Positions 1-7,060 of a stretch of DNA of 14,724 nucleotides are shown one piece after another (position 1 is the first letter of the stretch; every line of letters starts with the position of its first letter). Where the stretch lies: assembly GCA_004561785.1 (NCBI GenBank), contig SFUB01000037.1, positions 1 through 14,724 of the forward strand. Reading direction: 5' to 3'. Both the position numbers and the translations under genes were made by a program. Source of the DNA: a bacterium (GTDB lineage: Bacteria; Bacillota_I; Bacilli_A; RFN20; CAG-826). The notes under the pieces were generated by a model. The model saw nothing but the letters and a program-made list of their open reading frames with translations, did no database searches and was not told where the DNA came from.

Positions 1-40
1 ATACAACCTCCAACGGCTAAACTACGCATATCTTAACTTC

Positions 41-85
41 AAAAAACGTCGCTTCCTAGGTTTTTGCCATTCCATAATCGACGTT
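41..85 (-). terminator. Possible rho-independent terminator of ugd
   Basis: Read on the minus strand, AACGTCG (85 to 79) can pair perfectly with CGACGTT (51 to 45), and further T residues follow to position 41. The stem begins at the ugd stop codon, which is where a terminator would be expected. The loop is long (27 nt), which is atypical, so this is only a candidate. The remaining bases 1-40 show nothing I recognise. Confidence 0.3.
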
Positions 86-1370
86 AATCCTTTTTAAAAA
101 GGTCTCTGGAATACACTTTGTCCTTCGCGTCATCCAGCTCCGGAGAGAGGCGATTGGCCAAAATCAAGGTGGATTCCTCCTTGAACTTCGCAAGATCATT
201 GACGACCAGGCTTCCGAAGAAATAAGAGCCATCGGGGAGGCAAGGCTCATAGACGATAACCTCCGCCCCTCTGGCCTTGATGCGTTTCATGACGCCTTGG
301 ACGCTGCTGGAACGGAAATTATCCGAATGGGATTTCATCGTCAATCGGTAGATTCCGATGACGACCTTCTTCTCTTGCTTTGGATCATAGGAGAAGTTCT
401 CCTCATACTCACAATATCCAGCCTTCTTCAAAGCTTGAGAAGCGATCCAGTCCTTCCTCGTGGCGTTGGATTCCACGATGGCTTTGATGAGGTTCTGAGG
501 AACATTGGAATAATTCGCGAGCAATTGTCTTGTGTCTTTGGGGAGACAATAGCCCCCATACCCGAAGCTCGGATTATCATAGAAATGGCCAATCCTAGGA
601 TCCGCGCCCACCCCCTCAATGATGTCTTTCGTCGAAAGCCCTTTGCTCTCAGCGTAGGTATCCAACTCATTGAAGAAAGAAACGCGAAGAGCGAGATAGG
701 TGTTGGAAAACAGCTTCACGGATTCGGCTTCCTCGTAGCCCATTAAGAACGTGGGCACATTCTTTTGCTCCGCCCCTTGCTGCAGAATCGAGGCAAGAAG
801 GAAAGCGTCTTTCTCACCTTTTTCGTGGCCAATCACAATTCGGGATGGGTACAAATTATCGTAGAGGGCCCTCGACTCCCTGAGAAATTCCGGGGCGAAC
901 AGCATCCTTTTCAACCCGAATTTGGTTTTGGCTTGCCTCGTATAGCCGACCGGAACCGTCGATTTGAGGACAACGAGGGCCTCCGGGTTCACTTTTTGGA
1001 CGAGGCTTAAGACTTCTTCGACTTTGGAAGTATCGAAGCAATTCTTCGCGGAATCGTAATTCGTGGGGGTCGCGACCAAAACGATGTCTGCCTGCTTATA
1101 GGCATAACTCCGGATCGTCAATTGGGGAGAAGCGCCGGTTGATTTTGTCGACTTTCTCAGGGATGACGTCCACCGCGAGGACGCGGTTACGCTTAGCGAG
1201 AAGGACGGCCAGAGATAGCCCGACATAGCCTAGTCCCGCCACGGCAATCGTCAAAGAAGCGCTGGCGATAGACCCATGCTTTCTCAGAACCTCCGCGGCT
1301 TTCCGATGAGAAAGCGGGCCGCCTCGACTTGGGTGAGGCCCTTTGCCTTTCGTATTTCGCTAAGCTTCAT
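84..1370 (-). pseudogene. ugd: UDP-glucose 6-dehydrogenase, frame-disrupted, with HTH-type N-terminus
   Basis: The family oxidises UDP-glucose (or a related UDP-sugar) to the uronic acid with two NAD+, supplying surface polysaccharide synthesis in the cytoplasm. The body (84 to about 1107) is intact: ATPTNYD, the catalytic-cysteine motif FGYGGYCLPKDT (Cys codon 546-548), and a C-terminal UDP-binding domain with GIYRLTMKSHSDNFR. The N-terminal Rossmann piece, starting LTIAVAGLGYVGLS (GxGxxG codons at 1236-1219), lies in a different frame and runs into a TAA at 1098-1096. Where the frames change (about 1107-1115) the sequence jumps from DDPEL to YAYKQAD, so roughly 25 residues normally found there are missing (estimated from family memory). 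Translation from the ATG at 1226 would lack the NAD site. Either this is a true pseudogene or an assembly/consensus error. UDP-ManNAc dehydrogenase is the alternative specificity, but the cysteine motif favours the UDP-glucose type. Confidence 0.75.
1284..1370 (-). pseudogene. N-terminal remnant of an XRE-type helix-turn-helix, probably once fused to ugd
   Basis: The 28-codon frame starts MKLSEIRKAKGLTQVEAA, which closely matches the first helices of XRE/Cro-family HTH domains (R-x-x-x-G-L-T-Q-x-x-A). It stops at TGA 1286-1284, well short of the 55-60 residues needed for the domain. It is in the same reading frame as the catalytic body of ugd (84-1107), while the Rossmann segment between them is one frame off. 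In that Rossmann frame the translation upstream reads AAEVLRKHGSIASA, a plausible linker. My reading is that an HTH-dehydrogenase fusion lost the rest of the HTH and part of the Rossmann domain. A small independent regulator, later truncated, is the alternative. Confidence 0.5.
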
Positions 1371-1376
1371 GGCTTT

Positions 1377-1405
1377 AGGATAAGAGGAAAAAGCGCAAGA
1401 AACAA
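1377..1405 (-). promoter_or_regulatory. Candidate promoter for the HTH/ugd gene
   Basis: On the minus strand TTGTTT (1405-1400) is followed after 17 bp by TATCCT (1382-1377). Only six bases separate the -10 from the ATG at 1370, and no Shine-Dalgarno sequence is present, so a leaderless mRNA is implied if the promoter is real. The match to consensus is moderate. Confidence 0.35.
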
Positions 1406-1450
1406 TTAAAAGAGATTAAATGCGCAATATTTTGAATATAGAAAGCGCAA
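1393..1450. repeat. Three direct GCGCAA repeats in the ugd-capF divergent region
   Basis: GCGCAA occurs at 1393-1398, 1422-1427 and 1445-1450 in an AT-rich stretch between the divergent ugd and capF genes. Repeated hexamers in a divergent promoter region could be binding sites for a regulator such as the neighbouring HTH protein, but spacings of 29 and 23 bp are not exactly helical and chance cannot be excluded. Confidence 0.25.
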
Positions 1451-1495
1451 TTCCGCTTCTTTCATCCTTTGGGTGCGAATTCCCGCCATTTGCAA

Positions 1496-1501
1496 TAGAA
1501 T
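1496..1501 (+). promoter_or_regulatory. Possible -10 box for capF
   Basis: TAGAAT ends eight bases before the capF ATG at 1510. No Shine-Dalgarno sequence precedes that ATG, which again fits a leaderless transcript. I found no convincing -35 at 16-18 bp, so support is weak. The rest of the 1371-1509 gap is AT-rich and shows no other gene. Confidence 0.25.
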
Positions 1502-1509
1502 TACAGTCG

Positions 1510-2634
1510 ATGAAAGTTTTAGTTACCGGAGCCAAGGGCTTCCTTGGCCGCAACCTAAGCGCCCATTTGATAGAAAACGGGCACGAAGTCCTTTCCTACG
1601 ACAGGGAGAACTCCCCGGAAGACCTTAAATCCTACTTGACCCAAGCCGATTTCATCGTCCACCTCGCCGGCATCAACCGTCCCCTCAAGGAAGAGGAATT
1701 CCTAGACGGCAATGTGAACTTCACCAAAACCCTTTTGGATTTGCTGAAGGAATCCGGAAGAAGAATCCCCTTGTTCTTCTCCAGTTCCACCCAGGCGGAG
1801 AAGAACAACCCCTACGGGCATTCCAAAAAGCTCGCCGAGGATCAGATCTTCTCCTTCGCTGAGGAAAGCGGAAATCCCGTATACGTCTATCGCCTTTATA
1901 ACGTCTACGGCAAATGGTGCCGCCCCAACTACAATTCGGTCATCGCCACTTGGTGCCACAGCATCGCCAGGGGAGAGCCCATCACGATCAACGAAGCCGC
2001 CCCCGCGATCGATTTCGTCTACATCGATGATGTCTGCAACGAAATCCTATCCCTCATCGAAGGGAGCAAATCCCCCGATCCCAAACTCATCCATCACCCG
2101 GAACCGCACGACACGGTTTCCCTAAAGGAAATCGCCCGTCTGCTCCGTTCCTTCCGCGAATCGCGGGTCAACGCCTCGGTGCCCGAAATCGACACCCCCT
2201 TTAAAAAGAAGCTCTATTCCACCTACCTAAGCTATCTGCCCGAAGGGGGGTTCTCCTATGGGCTGAAGGGGCACGTCGACTCCCGGGGGTCCTTCACCGA
2301 AATCCTCAAGAAAGAGGGATTCGGGCAGATTTCAGTCAACGTCATCAAACCGGGCATAACCAAAGGAAACCATTATCACCACACCAAAAACGAGAAGTTC
2401 CTAGTGCTCCGCGGAGAATGTTTGACCGAGTTCCGCCGCATCGATTCCGATGACGTCATCTCCTACCGCACCCGCGGGGACAAGCCGGAAGTCATCGACA
2501 TCCCACCCGGATACACCCATTCGATCGCCAACATCGGCAAGGAGGACGCCATCGTCCTCATGTGGGCCAACGAGCCCTTCGATCCGGATAATCCGGACAC
2601 CTATCGTCTGAACGTGGAGGAAAAGACGCAATGA
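1510..2634 (+). CDS. capF: CapF-like UDP-sugar epimerase/reductase (SDR plus cupin)
   Basis: CapF (WbjC, FnlB) acts on the product of CapE and yields UDP-N-acetyl-6-deoxy-L-talosamine on the way to UDP-N-acetyl-L-fucosamine, a capsule/cell-wall sugar precursor. The 374-residue product has the expected two-part layout. The N-terminal extended SDR domain contains GAKGFLGRN (residues 7-15) for NAD(P)H and YGHSK with Tyr102/Lys106. The C-terminal cupin domain has HYHH at 288-291, Glu295 and His337 as likely metal ligands. The start at 1510 is chosen because the family begins MKVLVTGA. An in-frame ATG at 1420 would add 30 residues with no family similarity. The stop overlaps the next gene (ATGA), indicating translational coupling with capG. 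No capE is present in the window. No frame damage is visible here, unlike its two neighbours. Confidence 0.9.
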   Translation: MKVLVTGAKGFLGRNLSAHLIENGHEVLSYDRENSPEDLKSYLTQADFIVHLAGINRPLKEEEFLDGNVNFTKTLLDLLKESGRRIPLFFSSSTQAEKNNPYGHSKKLAEDQIFSFAEESGNPVYVYRLYNVYGKWCRPNYNSVIATWCHSIARGEPITINEAAPAIDFVYIDDVCNEILSLIEGSKSPDPKLIHHPEPHDTVSLKEIARLLRSFRESRVNASVPEIDTPFKKKLYSTYLSYLPEGGFSYGLKGHVDSRGSFTEILKKEGFGQISVNVIKPGITKGNHYHHTKNEKFLVLRGECLTEFRRIDSDDVISYRTRGDKPEVIDIPPGYTHSIANIGKEDAIVLMWANEPFDPDNPDTYRLNVEEKTQ

Positions 2635-3659
2635 GCCAAAAAAGGAAACTGATGACGATTGAGCAGCTTGGCCTCCGCAAACCGGACCATTACCTGAACG
2701 TGGTCGGCAAAAACCTCGGGGAGACCATGGGCCAGGTGCTTTCCAAGTCCTATGACCTCATCCAGCAAGAAAAGCCAGACGCCCTATTGATTTTGGGAGA
2801 CACCAACTCTGCTTTGTCTGCGATCTCAGCCAAGCGCCTCAAATGCCCGATCTTCCACATGGAGGCCGGGAACCGTTGCTGGGATTGGAACGTGGCCGAG
2901 ATGACCAATCGCACGATCGTCGACCACATCTCCGACGTCAACATGCCCTACTCCCATTTTGCCTATACGAACCTCATGAAAGAAGGTCTGCGCCCCGAAC
3001 GCACCTTCATCACGGGTTCTCCGATGAGAGAGGTCATCGAGGCCCACCGCTCCCAAATCGAAGGTTCCGACATCTTGGAGAAGGAAGGACTGAAGGAAGG
3101 AAGCTACATTCTCATCTCCGCCCACCGCGAGGAGAACGTGGACATCCCCGAGAAATTCGAAAGGCTCTACCCCTCTTTGAACCGCATCGCCGACTTCTTC
3201 AAAATGCCCGTCGTCTTCTCGGTCCACCCGAGGACCCGGAAACGGTTCGAGCAGAAAGGCTTCGCCCTCTCCCCCTACATCCGGGAAGACAAGCCTTTCG
3301 GATTCTTCGATTACTGCAAGCTCCAAAAGCACGCCTACGTCGTCCTAAGCGATTCGGGCACCCTATCAGAAGAATCCTCCATCTTGGATTTCCCCGCCGT
3401 CTTGATCCGCACCTCCACCGAACGCCAAGAGGCCAATGAGCATGGCTCCATCGTGCTGGGCGGGGTGGATTACGAGACGATCCTGCCCTCCATCGAAAAG
3501 GCCAGGGAAATCCATAAACCCGGGAATCGCCTCCCGATCGTCCCGGACTATTCCCCCTTGGACGTGTCTAAGAAAGTAATAGAGATCATCCAAGGCAACA
3601 TCGATTCCATCAACAAGGAGACGTGGCTCAAAGGGGTTCGAGAAGAACCTCATCTATAA
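2631..3659 (+). CDS. capG: CapG/WecB-type UDP-HexNAc 2-epimerase, missing its N-terminal segment
   Basis: CapG (WbjD, FnlC) is the non-hydrolysing C2 epimerase that finishes UDP-N-acetyl-L-fucosamine. Family motifs are clear over most of the 342 residues: GDTNS, HMEAGNRC, RTIVDHISD, GSPMREV, SAHREENVD, VHPRTRK, and SDSGTLSEESS for UDP binding. However, the start reads MSQKRKLMTIEQLGLRKPDHYL. The family normally has the GTRPE-containing first Rossmann strand and about 40 residues between the KLMT-like start and the LGLRKPDH-like segment. This looks like an internal in-frame deletion that removes the substrate-binding GTRPE loop, so the product is probably inactive. A good Shine-Dalgarno (GGAGG, 2616-2620) precedes the ATG, and the start overlaps the capF stop. 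The epimerase family is certain. The FucNAc role is inferred from capF next door. Confidence 0.85.
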   Translation: MSQKRKLMTIEQLGLRKPDHYLNVVGKNLGETMGQVLSKSYDLIQQEKPDALLILGDTNSALSAISAKRLKCPIFHMEAGNRCWDWNVAEMTNRTIVDHISDVNMPYSHFAYTNLMKEGLRPERTFITGSPMREVIEAHRSQIEGSDILEKEGLKEGSYILISAHREENVDIPEKFERLYPSLNRIADFFKMPVVFSVHPRTRKRFEQKGFALSPYIREDKPFGFFDYCKLQKHAYVVLSDSGTLSEESSILDFPAVLIRTSTERQEANEHGSIVLGGVDYETILPSIEKAREIHKPGNRLPIVPDYSPLDVSKKVIEIIQGNIDSINKETWLKGVREEPHL

Positions 3660-3666
3660 ACGAACA

Positions 3667-3689
3667 GGGATCCGGCCGGATCCCTTTTT
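3667..3689 (+). terminator. Rho-independent terminator of capF-capG
   Basis: An 18-base perfect palindrome, GGGATCCGGCCGGATCCC (3667-3684), is followed by five T residues eight bases after the capG stop codon. It sits between convergent genes. On the opposite strand no good T-run follows, so it mainly serves the plus strand. Confidence 0.85.
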
Positions 3690-3700
3690 CTTTCATCTTC

Positions 3701-4726
3701 TCAAAGAGCGAAGACGAGGACGTAAGCGGCCGCGCATCCGGTGGCCAAGACCCCCGTGATCACGTAGCTAAGGGCTTTGTGCTTTTCAAAAAGCTTCGTG
3801 CAGGATCGGAGCACGCAGAGGAGGATCACGGCCGCGCAGACGGCGAGGCCGGCGATCTCAAACTGCAAAGCATCGGGCTCAGCGATGAAGATGCCGCGCT
3901 CAACCACGTTATGAAGCCCTTCCGCCATCTGATGCCAAGAAACGAAATCGGCGATGGCCAGAATCGCGAAGTCGAAGGTGCAGGAGCCGATCATGTTGCC
4001 GAACCCGGCGTCGTAGTTTTTCTTGCGGAAGAGCTGGGCCGTGGAGATGATTTCCGGAATCGAGGTCCCGACCCCAAGCAATAGCGCCCCGGCGACGGAT
4101 CCGGAGAGGGCGGGGATCGCCCGCTGGATCAAGGCGGTGAGATAGGTCAAAGCGACGGAGCTCCCGATGAGGACAATTGAACAAACGCCAAAGAGGACCC
4201 AGATTTTCTTGAGGGACCATTGGACCTCCTCTTTTTCGTTTTCCTCGTCTTCGGAGGTTTTGGGCTGGAGGAAAAGGGTGACGACGTAGAGGGCAAAAAT
4301 CAAAACCGACATGGCGTTGATGTCGCCGAGCATCAGTTGATATTCCTTCGGAACGAAGAAGGCGTAGGCCGCGGCGAGGTACATCGCCAAGCAAAAGAGC
4401 CCGTTGAAGATGTGCCAACGCTGAAACTTGGACTCATGGAAGTGCTTGATCCAAATGAAGGTCTCGATGGCGAGGACCACGAGATCGAAGATGATGGATC
4501 CGAGGATGTCCCCCACGACGAAGGTGGCGTTATGGACGAGGAAGATCGACGAGAAGGCGGTGAACAGTTCCGGAAGGCTGGTCACAGCCGCCAGAAGCAC
4601 CCCTCCGATGAAAGCCCCGGAGATCTTGGTCTTCTTGTCCAGCATGTCGACGATGTTGCCGAGCGTGAACGAGAGATAGACCATCAAGGCGAGGTCAAGG
4701 ATGTATAAAGGGTAGATCCACCACAT
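3701..4726 (-). CDS. Sodium/calcium exchanger-family (CaCA) membrane protein
   Basis: This is a predicted cation antiporter of the CaCA superfamily (YrbG-like), likely exchanging Ca2+ or another divalent cation for Na+ or H+ across the membrane. The 341-residue protein is almost entirely hydrophobic, with about ten membrane segments and an acidic loop (around residues 157-170). Both inverted alpha-repeats are visible. Repeat 1 has TSLPE (49-53) and GDILGSIIFD (72-81). Repeat 2 has GTSIPE (220-225) and GNMIGSCTFD (243-252). The paired acidic residues Glu53 and Glu225 are the family's ion ligands. The start is supported by a strong Shine-Dalgarno, AAAAGGAG, seven bases upstream. It faces capG head-to-tail and appears to be a single-gene unit. 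Which ion it moves cannot be read from the sequence. Confidence 0.9.
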   Translation of the reverse strand: MWWIYPLYILDLALMVYLSFTLGNIVDMLDKKTKISGAFIGGVLLAAVTSLPELFTAFSSIFLVHNATFVVGDILGSIIFDLVVLAIETFIWIKHFHESKFQRWHIFNGLFCLAMYLAAAYAFFVPKEYQLMLGDINAMSVLIFALYVVTLFLQPKTSEDEENEKEEVQWSLKKIWVLFGVCSIVLIGSSVALTYLTALIQRAIPALSGSVAGALLLGVGTSIPEIISTAQLFRKKNYDAGFGNMIGSCTFDFAILAIADFVSWHQMAEGLHNVVERGIFIAEPDALQFEIAGLAVCAAVILLCVLRSCTKLFEKHKALSYVITGVLATGCAAAYVLVFAL

Positions 4727-4753
4727 AGATTTTCTCCTTTTGGAAACTTTCGT

Positions 4754-4781
4754 AGTTTATTCTTTTCCCTAGCCTATTCAA
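4754..4781 (-). promoter_or_regulatory. Candidate promoter for the CaCA gene
   Basis: Minus strand TTGAAT (4781-4776), 16 bp spacer, TAAACT (4759-4754), each matching consensus at four of six positions. The start of transcription would fall around 4747, leaving a short leader that carries the AAAAGGAG ribosome site. Confidence 0.45.
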
Positions 4782-4823
4782 GGGGGCTTTTCCCCTGGAC
4801 TCGGCGCCATCGGGGTTTTTCTT
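4782..4823 (+). terminator. Terminator-like hairpin with a competing hairpin, upstream of the PPTase gene
   Basis: On the plus strand CCCCTGG (4792-4798) can pair with CCA (4807-4809) and GGGG (4812-4815), with a two-base bulge, followed by TTTTTCTT: an intrinsic-terminator shape. The same CCCC can instead pair with GGGG at 4783-4786 around a five-base loop, so the two structures exclude each other. No plus-strand gene lies upstream for it to terminate, so it is either part of a leader of the downstream gene, a leftover, or a stop for antisense transcription. Confidence 0.4.
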
Positions 4824-4829
4824 AAGACG

Positions 4830-4853
4830 CTTAGGCATTTTCCGATGCCTAAG
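4830..4853. repeat. Perfect inverted repeat before the PPTase start
   Basis: CTTAGGCA (4830-4837) and TGCCTAAG (4846-4853) form an 8-bp perfect stem with an 8-base loop, ending 13 bases before the GTG start. Neither strand shows a T-run after it, so it is more likely an operator or leader hairpin than a terminator. Confidence 0.5.
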
Positions 4854-4866
4854 GTAAAATGGGCGC

Positions 4867-5490
4867 GTGGAACCCTTGATCCTGCGCGTCCTCAAAACCA
4901 GCGAAGTGGAATCCAAAGAGGAGGAGCTTCTTTCCTACGTTTCCTCGGAAAGGAAAGAGAAGGCCCTCTCCTATGCTTTCCGGAAAGACCGCCTTCTAAG
5001 CTTGGGGGCGGCTTATTTCCTCCGGAGATATGTCCCCGGTCCTTTGCTTACCGGCCCCTATGGCAAATTGCTATCCCCTTGCCTCCATTTTTCCCTCTCC
5101 CATTCCGGGGACACCATCCTTTTCCTTGCGTCCTCTTCTCCCTGCGGGGTGGACATCGAAGCCCGGGAAAAGCCCATGGAAGGCCTAAGGGGATATGCCT
5201 TCTCCGCATTGGAAGCATCAAGGCTACGCAAAGGAAGTGAGATCCTCGACGCCTGGACCCGGAAAGAGGCCTTAGCCAAAGCGGAAGGCTCCGGCTTCGC
5301 CCTGACCCCGATCAAGGAAATCCCCTCCGAGGAGGGCGAGGTGCTTTATCTAAGCAAAACCTATGTGGTCAAAACGCTCCCCTCTAGGTTCTTTAAGGCC
5401 CATGTATCGCTTGCCTACGAGAAAATCGGGGCCGAGGAACTCCTTGTGAATCGGATCGAGGAACGCATAGAAATCCCGAGCCTCTCCTAG
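4867..5490 (+). CDS. Sfp-type 4'-phosphopantetheinyl transferase
   Basis: The enzyme moves the phosphopantetheine arm of CoA onto a conserved serine of an acyl/peptidyl carrier protein. The 207-residue product carries the Sfp-group signatures in order: GPYGKL, HFSLSHSGD, GVDIE with Mg2+ ligands Asp96 and Glu98, and WTRKEALAK (Trp130, Lys133, Glu134). It is slightly shorter than typical Sfp proteins (about 220-230). The start is a GTG: a TAA sits in frame at 4855-4857 and the ATG at 4859 is in another frame. The nearest ribosome-site-like bases are AAGG at 4851-4854, which is weak. No polyketide, nonribosomal peptide or acyl-carrier gene is in the window, so its target is unknown. It could be the housekeeping activator of the fatty-acid carrier protein if AcpS is absent. 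Confidence 0.88.
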   Translation: MEPLILRVLKTSEVESKEEELLSYVSSERKEKALSYAFRKDRLLSLGAAYFLRRYVPGPLLTGPYGKLLSPCLHFSLSHSGDTILFLASSSPCGVDIEAREKPMEGLRGYAFSALEASRLRKGSEILDAWTRKEALAKAEGSGFALTPIKEIPSEEGEVLYLSKTYVVKTLPSRFFKAHVSLAYEKIGAEELLVNRIEERIEIPSLS

Positions 5491-5522
5491 TGGAAAAGAA
5501 AAGAGCGTCTAAAGGAAAATGG

Positions 5523-5547
5523 GCGTTCGCCGGTTTTCGGCAAACGC
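5523..5547 (-). terminator. Terminator between convergent PPTase and MATE genes
   Basis: GCGTTCGCCG (5523-5532) and CGGCAAACGC (5538-5547) make a ten-pair stem with one mismatch and a five-base loop. On the minus strand it is followed by CCATTTTCC, a modest T-rich tail, so it most likely ends the MATE transcript. No T-run follows on the plus strand. Confidence 0.55.
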
Positions 5548-5580
5548 AAGCATCGAATTTCTTCGGGTTCAAAAGCCCTG

Positions 5581-7005
5581 TTATGCATCGCCTTGTTCCA
5601 ATTTGGCGAGTTCCAGCTCCTTGGGAAGCTTTTTGAAGAAGGAGATCGTCAAAGGCAAAGTAATCGACACCCCCACCGCATCCGCGATCAAAGAGGAATA
5701 AAGAAGGGCGTCGACCCCCGAGCCCGGGGCGATGGACTCGCCGATATAGGGAAGAGCGATGACCAAAGGCACGAAGACGAGGATGTCCCTAGAAAGGGAG
5801 GAGACCATCGCGAGGACGGGTTTGCCCGCGGACTGGAAGAATAGCGACGTGAGCTTCACGAAGACCGTCAAAGGAATGGAGCCAAGCATCAGGCGGAATA
5901 CCTTCCTCGCGTATTCCATGTAAAGCGAGGAATCCTCGCCTCCGTCGCCGAAGGGGAGGATGAACATATCGGGATAGATTTCGTTGCAAAGCAGGAAGAC
6001 CAAAGCGACGCCGACGCTCCAAAGAAGGACGAGGCGATAGGTCTTCTTCACGCGCTCGCCTTGCTTCGCCCCGATGTTGTAGCCCACGATGGGCGCCCCG
6101 CCCAGGACGATCCCGATCGCGATGTTGACGAGCAACGAGAAGATCTTGGTCTGAACCGCCATGGCAGAAATGGGGATGTTGGGCCCATATTTGGAAAAAG
6201 GGCCCCATTTGGCCAAGGAGGCATTCGAGGAGAGGGAGATCGCGACGACCGCGATTTCGGTGATGAGGGTGGAAATGCCTAAGGTCATGGGTTCCCAGAA
6301 AGCCTTGAAGTCCGGCAAAAAGCTTTTTAAGGACAAGCGGAACGTCTTGCTTCTGAAGAAATAGGCGACGCTCAATAAAAAGCTAACGCCCTCCCCGATC
6401 ACGGTGGCCCAGGCGGCTCCTTCTATGCCCGCATCCAAAACGAAAATGAAAACCGGGTCTAAGACGATGTTGACGATCGCCCCCGCCCCGGTCGCCACCA
6501 TGGCGAAAAGAGGGGAGCCGTCGCAGCGAATGATGCCGTTGACCGCGCATTGAAAAAGAAGAAGGGGAAAGAAGCAAGCCAAGATCCTCAGGTAAGAACT
6601 TGCCATCGGAAGCGTTTCGGGGGTCCCTCCGAAAACGGAGAGGATCGGCTCCGCCCAAAGCAGGCAAATCGCGGCGAGAATCACGGAAATCAGCTCGATC
6701 AAGGTGATTGAGGTTCCAATGGCTTTCGAAGCCAGAGAAGTGTCTTTCTTTCCTTGGCAAATCGAGAGATAGGAGGCGCATCCATCGGAAAACCACCAAG
6801 CGAAGGCTTGGGCGACGATCAGCAACGGGAACACCAGCCCCGTCGCCCCGTTTCCCAAATAGCCAAGCCGCGAATTGCCGATGAAGATCTGATCGACGAG
6901 ATTATACAAAGAGGTGATGAGGAGGCCGGAGACGCTTGGAACGGCGAAAGAGAAAAGCAATTTCCCAATGGGGTCTTTGCCTAAGTCCATGGTTCTTGTC
7001 TTCAT
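5581..7005 (-). CDS. MATE-family multidrug/metabolite efflux protein (first copy)
   Basis: MATE transporters export cationic drugs or metabolites using Na+ or H+ gradients across the cytoplasmic membrane. The 474-residue product has the family's usual length and about twelve membrane segments in two six-helix halves. It opens with GKLLFSFAVPSVSGLLITSLYNLVDQIFIG, the typical first-helix pattern with Asn/Asp on helix 1, and the second half begins near the GAPIVGYNIGAKQGERVK motif. The start is backed by a strong Shine-Dalgarno, AGGAGGGG, close to the ATG. It lies 55 bases downstream of the AEC gene on the same strand with no terminator visible between them, suggesting one transcript. Substrate cannot be inferred. 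Confidence 0.9.
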   Translation of the reverse strand: MKTRTMDLGKDPIGKLLFSFAVPSVSGLLITSLYNLVDQIFIGNSRLGYLGNGATGLVFPLLIVAQAFAWWFSDGCASYLSICQGKKDTSLASKAIGTSITLIELISVILAAICLLWAEPILSVFGGTPETLPMASSYLRILACFFPLLLFQCAVNGIIRCDGSPLFAMVATGAGAIVNIVLDPVFIFVLDAGIEGAAWATVIGEGVSFLLSVAYFFRSKTFRLSLKSFLPDFKAFWEPMTLGISTLITEIAVVAISLSSNASLAKWGPFSKYGPNIPISAMAVQTKIFSLLVNIAIGIVLGGAPIVGYNIGAKQGERVKKTYRLVLLWSVGVALVFLLCNEIYPDMFILPFGDGGEDSSLYMEYARKVFRLMLGSIPLTVFVKLTSLFFQSAGKPVLAMVSSLSRDILVFVPLVIALPYIGESIAPGSGVDALLYSSLIADAVGVSITLPLTISFFKKLPKELELAKLEQGDA

Positions 7006-7060
7006 ATACCCCTCCTTGCCAAGCCCGCTATTCTAAGGAAAGGCCGGGGAACGCGCAAGG

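Noticed and set aside
1420..1509. Upstream in-frame ATG that would lengthen CapF by 30 residues
   Set aside because: The CapF family begins at the MKVLVTGA strand, and the added residues show no similarity to it. Kept only as an alternative start.
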